Assembly: GCA_022710255.1 (NCBI GenBank)
Contig: JAKLHG010000135.1
Location: forward strand, 1 to 8,790
DNA length: 8,790 nucleotides
Origin: Candidatus Hydrogenedentota bacterium
GTDB lineage: Bacteria > Hydrogenedentota > Hydrogenedentia > Hydrogenedentales > CAITNO01
Direction of reading: 5' to 3'
Shown in pieces: positions 7,325 through 8,790 of the stretch. Made by a program: the position numbers and the translations under genes. How positions within the stretch are numbered: position 1 is the stretch's first letter; every line of letters begins with the position of its first letter. The notes under the pieces were generated by a model that had not been told where the DNA came from, searched no databases, and was given only the letters and a program-made list of their open reading frames with translations.

Positions 7325-8659
7325 TTAGGCCTCAAGAGACCAGTCGCCCCGGTAACGGCGTGTTAGCATGCCGTTCAGCGCCGGGTTATCAGTGATGGTT
7401 TCCGATGCCGGGTCCCATTTAAAGCCGGCCTTCAGCATGCAAGCCAGTTTGCCCAGGTGTCCAATGGAAGCTGAGCGATGTCCCGCATTGACCGGGGCGA
7501 TACAGGTTTCCCGCGATACAATACAATCAAGGAAATCGGTCATGTGATTGGTTTGGGACCGGAACCGGAAGTCCTCCGTTTTGAATTTCGTCTTGAGCAG
7601 GGCTTCGTTGCTGGCCCGGATGCCGCTGCGGTCCACGTACACCCAAGCGTCCCCCTCGCCGAAAAACATGGTGCCCATTTCACCGCACGCTTTGAACTGG
7701 TCCGGCATGTCCGCCGCGCTGGCCACGGTCATTTCAACATCCCCCGGATACTTGAGGATGAACTGGTAATGTTCCGGGGCGTTGTACAGATTGTTGCGCT
7801 TCCGTGTGGGTTCCCAAAGTATGCCTTCGACTTCAATCGGGCCGTTAGTGTCCCAATCCATGGCCATGTGGGCAATATCGCCGTGATGGCCGACCCAGTC
7901 CATCATCTGGCCACCGCCAAAACTCATCCACCAGCGCCAGTCCCAGTGGCAGCGTTCCGGATGATAGGGCGTCCATTCGGCGGGGCCTACATAAAACTCC
8001 CAGTCCAGCTCGGGTGGCGCCGCGGGAAAGGAATCCGCCCAGAAGGCGTGCCCGCCATTGGGCAGCGACACCAGAATACGTTTAATCCCGCCAAGGTACC
8101 CGTTACGCACCAGTTCACAGGCAAGTTTAAACGCTTCACCGGAACGCTGCCAACTGCCCACCTGAAACACACGGTTGTTCTCCTGGACCGCCTTGACGAC
8201 CGCCTTGCCTTCCCCGAGAGACCACGTAAGAGGCTTTTCACAGTAGATATCCTTGCCACGGCGTGCCGCCTCGACACACACCAGCGCATGCCAGTGGTCT
8301 GGCGTTGCCACAATCACCGCGTCGATATCATCCCGGGCCAGCAGCTCCCGGTAGTCGGAATAGGGGGCGCATGCGGTATCCCCGTAATACCCGTCCACCA
8401 GTCCTTTCGCCTCGGTCAGACGGTTCTTGTCCACATCGCAGAGCGCCACGACGCGTGCCTGTGAGTGTTTGATGGCGTTTTCCACCAGCCCCTTGGCCTG
8501 ACTGCCCGTGCCGATACATCCCAGTTGAATGCGTTCGCTCGGTGCCGTGCCGCCATCAGCGCCCAGGGCCATGGCCGGAATGATATACGGCGCTGCCAGG
8601 GTGGCGCCCATACCGCTTAAAAACAAACGCCGGGAGATAGTCGTATTCCTTGAATTCAT
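7325..8659 (-). CDS. Tat-exported Gfo/Idh/MocA family NAD(P)-dependent oxidoreductase
   Basis: The 444-residue product begins with a twin-arginine signal: SRRLFL at residues 9-14, a hydrophobic stretch to about 30, and a likely cleavage after ALGA (residue 34). The Rossmann domain shows the dinucleotide loop GCIGTGSQAKG (47-57), ALCDVD (72-77) and the family EKP motif (141-143, Lys142). The C-terminal domain carries WEFYVGPAEWTPY and the GHHGDIAHM segment (257-265), where Asp261 and His264 match the usual substrate/catalytic positions. The family acts on sugars, inositols and glycosides; the substrate here cannot be read. The start at 8659 is chosen because GGAAG lies eight bases upstream and the Tat signal then sits at the very N-terminus; a frame extension to a TTG at 8746 would run through a terminator-like hairpin. 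The next minus-strand gene (GH42-like) starts 115 bases downstream with no clear terminator between, so co-transcription is possible. Confidence 0.92.
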   Translation of the reverse strand: MNSRNTTISRRLFLSGMGATLAAPYIIPAMALGADGGTAPSERIQLGCIGTGSQAKGLVENAIKHSQARVVALCDVDKNRLTEAKGLVDGYYGDTACAPYSDYRELLARDDIDAVIVATPDHWHALVCVEAARRGKDIYCEKPLTWSLGEGKAVVKAVQENNRVFQVGSWQRSGEAFKLACELVRNGYLGGIKRILVSLPNGGHAFWADSFPAAPPELDWEFYVGPAEWTPYHPERCHWDWRWWMSFGGGQMMDWVGHHGDIAHMAMDWDTNGPIEVEGILWEPTRKRNNLYNAPEHYQFILKYPGDVEMTVASAADMPDQFKACGEMGTMFFGEGDAWVYVDRSGIRASNEALLKTKFKTEDFRFRSQTNHMTDFLDCIVSRETCIAPVNAGHRSASIGHLGKLACMLKAGFKWDPASETITDNPALNGMLTRRYRGDWSLEA

Positions 8660-8698
8660 TGCATGCGCTTCCTTTATCATGGTTGACAATTCATATCC

Positions 8699-8737
8699 AA
8701 AAAAACTCGCGGCTTCAGGCTCATGCGCCTGATGCCG
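8699..8737 (-). terminator. intrinsic terminator, probably of an upstream gene beyond the right edge
   Basis: Read on the minus strand, CGGC-A-TCAGGC (8737-8727) pairs with GCCTGA-A-GCCG (8720-8710): ten base pairs with one A/A mismatch and a six-base loop. Four bases later comes a run of seven T (8705-8699). This is a good Rho-independent terminator shape. It would end a minus-strand gene lying to the right of 8790, or act as a leader element of the oxidoreductase gene, whose ATG is 40 bases further on. Confidence 0.65.
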
Positions 8738-8790
8738 GAGAGGCAAGGCGGTTATTCATACCACCCGCAACGGGATTCCGGGAGGGAACA

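Noticed and set aside
7478..8464. 328-residue open frame on the plus strand, antisense to the oxidoreductase gene
   Set aside because: It lies wholly inside a well-supported gene, shows no recognisable motif, and its composition (His, Arg, Pro, Val rich) is what the opposite strand of a GC-rich gene gives.
8660..8746. N-terminal extension of the oxidoreductase to a TTG at 8746
   Set aside because: It would place 29 residues before the Tat signal and translate through the terminator hairpin, while the ATG at 8659 has a good Shine-Dalgarno.
1..8790. A defence, mobile or otherwise novel multi-gene system
   Set aside because: All genes fall in metabolic, glycan or TPR families; no nuclease, reverse transcriptase, transposase, integrase or toxin-like protein is visible.

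Overview
The window (about 58% GC by eye) looks like chromosomal DNA from a Gram-negative-type bacterium. It holds the 3' end of one plus-strand gene and four complete minus-strand genes. A Tat-exported Gfo/Idh/MocA oxidoreductase, a large membrane-anchored GH42-like protein and an O-antigen ligase/polymerase with a long TPR tail are together typical of Planctomycetes/PVC bacteria, Lentisphaerae or Hydrogenedentota-like lineages. That placement is inference from gene content; no taxonomic marker is present.

Layout from left to right: (1) positions 1-1014, plus strand: the C-terminal two thirds of a citramalate synthase (CimA type, isoleucine precursor pathway), cut by the window edge. (2) Positions 1051-4807, minus strand: a two-gene transcription unit. 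A 991-residue O-antigen ligase/Wzy family polytopic protein with a periplasmic TPR tail comes first. After a 10-base gap it is followed by a small single-pass membrane TPR protein, whose Shine-Dalgarno overlaps the stop codon of the first gene. This unit converges on cimA with only 36 bases between. (3) Positions 4808-4947: an intergenic spacer with a candidate promoter for the ligase gene, a perfect 15-bp tandem duplication and a terminator-like hairpin for the gene to its right. (4) Positions 4948-7209, minus strand: a membrane-anchored secreted protein with the layout of a GH42-type beta-galactosidase (barrel plus trimerisation-like domain), in which the catalytic positions look substituted. 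(5) Positions 7325-8659, minus strand: a Tat-exported Gfo/Idh/MocA oxidoreductase. (6) Positions 8660-8790: a strong intrinsic-terminator-like hairpin, probably ending an unseen minus-strand gene beyond the right edge.

Taken together, the four minus-strand genes point to cell-envelope or extracytoplasmic carbohydrate work: glycan polymerisation or transfer (ligase plus TPR partner), glycan recognition or hydrolysis (GH42-like) and sugar oxidoreduction (Gfo/Idh/MocA). No glycosyltransferases, flippase or sugar-nucleotide genes are in view, so the pathway cannot be named. I see no mobile element, CRISPR array, tRNA or rRNA, and no clearly new system. The most interesting items are the possibly catalytically dead GH42-like protein and the tightly coupled ligase-TPR/TPR gene pair.
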